From the NCBI RefSeq assembly GCF_900112315.1, contig NZ_FOLL01000014.1, positions 1-64,000 on the forward strand: 64,000 bases of DNA, written 5' to 3'. Positions 62,559-64,000 of the stretch are shown here, piece by piece. The DNA comes from Parapedobacter composti. GTDB taxonomy: Bacteria > Bacteroidota > Bacteroidia > Sphingobacteriales > Sphingobacteriaceae. The notes beneath the pieces are model-generated. The model was not told where the DNA came from. It saw nothing but the letters and a program-made list of their open reading frames with translations, and ran no database searches. How positions within the stretch are numbered: the stretch's first letter is position 1; every line of letters starts with the position of its first letter. The translations under genes and the position numbers were made by a program.

Positions 62559-63983
62559 ATGAAAAGACTTTTCATATATGGAACGATGCTGGTATTGTCA
62601 ACGGCATGCAGTACCAGCTTTCTGGAATTGGAAAATCCCCAAGGCTTGGATCTCAGGCGAACCATTGTGGATGTTCCCAGTTTGAAGGCTGCAACCAATG
62701 GTGTTTATGATAAGTTCCAAAGTATCCATTATTACAACCGCAGTTTTCTTCTTTATCCGGAAATCATCGGAGACAACATGTTCGTAAGCCGGCGCAATTC
62801 TGGCCGATATATCAATTACGACTTCTTCCGCATGAACGCTGAAGACGGCAACGCCACAGACACCTGGTACCAGATGTGGCGGCTGATTGTGAACGCCAAC
62901 CTGGCCATTGATCGAGGTGAAGCACTGGAGCTAAACACAACGCTGCAAGCACAGGCCAACGAGCTTATCGGCGAAATGTACGCTGCCCGGGCGCTGTGCT
63001 ATTTTGACATGGTCCGCCTTTACGGGCAACCTTACAATTATAGCCCCGATGCTTCGCACTTGGGTGTCCCCTTGCTGATTGAACCCTCAATGGAATTGGT
63101 AAAGCCGGCAAGAGCGAGCGTAAAAGCGGTATATGATCAAATTGTAGCCGACTTTGAAAGGGCATTGTCGTTGGTAAACTCCACTCAAAACAACGGACGT
63201 CTTACGGTTCCGGCCATACAGGCCCTGTTGGCAAAGGTGCATTTATACCGGGAAGACTGGGAACAAGCCGAACGCTATGCTACCGATGTTATTGATGGCA
63301 ACTCACACTCCTTGCTGGGCAATGCGGAGTATGTGGCAAGCTGGGCGGAAAATTTTAGCTCAGAATCAATTTTCGAGATCGTAAACAGTGCAATAGACCG
63401 TCCCGGAACTGACGGTATCGGCTATTTCGTTGAGCCGGAAGGTTACGGCGACGGGCTGGCCTCGGCCGACCTTTACAACACCTATGCCGACACGGATGTG
63501 CGGAAGCAGTTGATTGAGGTTGGAAGCCGGCCAAGCGCCGAAACCCCGGCATATATCATCCGTAAATACCCCCGGGGAGCTACTTCAATGGATGATCATA
63601 TCAAAGTCATCCGCCTCTCCGAAGTATACCTCATCCGTGCTGAGGCGAGGGCCGAAATAGGCAAAACAAACGCAACGTTCTACGCAGGTGCGCAGGCCGA
63701 CCTGAACACCATCGTACAACGTGCAGACCCAGAAGCTAACGACATTACCTTAACCGGCGATGCACTGGTACAACGCATCATCCTTGAACGCAGAAAAGAA
63801 TTGGCCTTTGAAGGAAATCGGCTGTTCGACACCAACCGAAAAAAAATGGGTATCCAGCATATCCAGTCGGATCGGACGCAGTCGCTATCGTATCCCAATA
63901 ATGGGTTCGTGCTGCCTATTTCAAGAACTGAATTACAGGCTAACCCGAATATGGAACCAAACCCCGGATATAGCAGAAACTAA
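62559..63983 (+). CDS. SusD/RagB family nutrient-binding lipoprotein
   Basis: The 474-residue product has a lipobox STAC (Cys near 17). SusD motifs are YAARALCYFDMVRLYGQPYNY, SLYLIRAEARAEI-like EVYLIRAEARAEIGKTNA and IILERRKELAFEGNRLFDTNRK. It ends NPNMEPNPGY. It is the partner lid of the SusC encoded 22 bases upstream. The gene ends 17 bases before the window edge, so further genes of this locus may follow. Confidence 0.95.
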   Translation: MKRLFIYGTMLVLSTACSTSFLELENPQGLDLRRTIVDVPSLKAATNGVYDKFQSIHYYNRSFLLYPEIIGDNMFVSRRNSGRYINYDFFRMNAEDGNATDTWYQMWRLIVNANLAIDRGEALELNTTLQAQANELIGEMYAARALCYFDMVRLYGQPYNYSPDASHLGVPLLIEPSMELVKPARASVKAVYDQIVADFERALSLVNSTQNNGRLTVPAIQALLAKVHLYREDWEQAERYATDVIDGNSHSLLGNAEYVASWAENFSSESIFEIVNSAIDRPGTDGIGYFVEPEGYGDGLASADLYNTYADTDVRKQLIEVGSRPSAETPAYIIRKYPRGATSMDDHIKVIRLSEVYLIRAEARAEIGKTNATFYAGAQADLNTIVQRADPEANDITLTGDALVQRIILERRKELAFEGNRLFDTNRKKMGIQHIQSDRTQSLSYPNNGFVLPISRTELQANPNMEPNPGYSRN

Positions 63984-64000
63984 CATCACAACACTGGATA

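Overview
The window is a chromosomal segment of a fairly GC-rich member of the Bacteroidota, most like the Sphingobacteriaceae (Parapedobacter/Pedobacter-type; this is inference). Grounds: three SusC/SusD pairs, a FecR-type anti-sigma switch, type IX secretion (T9SS) parts (PorT, PorG, a PorP/SprF protein and a type B C-terminal sorting domain), a menaquinone methyltransferase, DUF4290, repeated TAnnTTTG promoter elements typical of this phylum, and weak Shine-Dalgarno use. I found no tRNA, rRNA, CRISPR array, insertion sequence or prophage gene.

1-2346: a decayed TfoX-type fragment, a small outer-membrane barrel protein, a DUF1905/YdeI-like protein, a repeat- and hairpin-rich gap, and an HU-like DNA-binding protein.

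2347-26014 (minus strand): the main accessory block, a polysaccharide utilisation locus of about 22 kb. In transcription order it holds a four-domain fasciclin (FAS1) lipoprotein, SusC, SusD, two more FAS1 lipoproteins, a second SusC and SusD, a 2168-residue secreted pectate-lyase-like protein with four LamG domains and a T9SS type B tail, and a PorP/SprF protein. Gaps inside it are -1 to 53 bases. A Tat-exported beta-propeller glycosidase lies upstream on the same strand, and a LacI-type regulator (26433-27440) is divergent from it, with a perfect 24-bp palindrome between them. The likely model: T9SS places the lyase at the surface, FAS1 lipoproteins and SusD hold the glycan, and SusC imports the products. 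The three FAS1 lipoproteins woven between two SusCD pairs, together with the lyase/SprF pair, are the most novel-looking system here.

27516-54803: mostly housekeeping genes. These are ABC-F, holA, an orphan HsdR-N domain protein, clpP-clpX, AMP nucleosidase, a CBS/cysteine-synthase enzyme, yceI, a pcrA-DUF4290-murA group, dnaB, ubiE/menG-porT, an SDR, yqeY, two acyltransferases resembling the GlsA/GlsB amino-lipid pair, and an envelope-biogenesis run (CBS protein, nadK, porG, uppS, bamA, two ompH/skp genes).

54973-57119: a membrane-bound [4Fe-4S] oxidoreductase and its CCG-domain partner.

57186-63983: an ECF sigma factor, FecR anti-sigma, a SusC with an N-terminal STN signalling domain, and SusD. 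This is a second, self-regulated uptake locus that may continue past the window edge.
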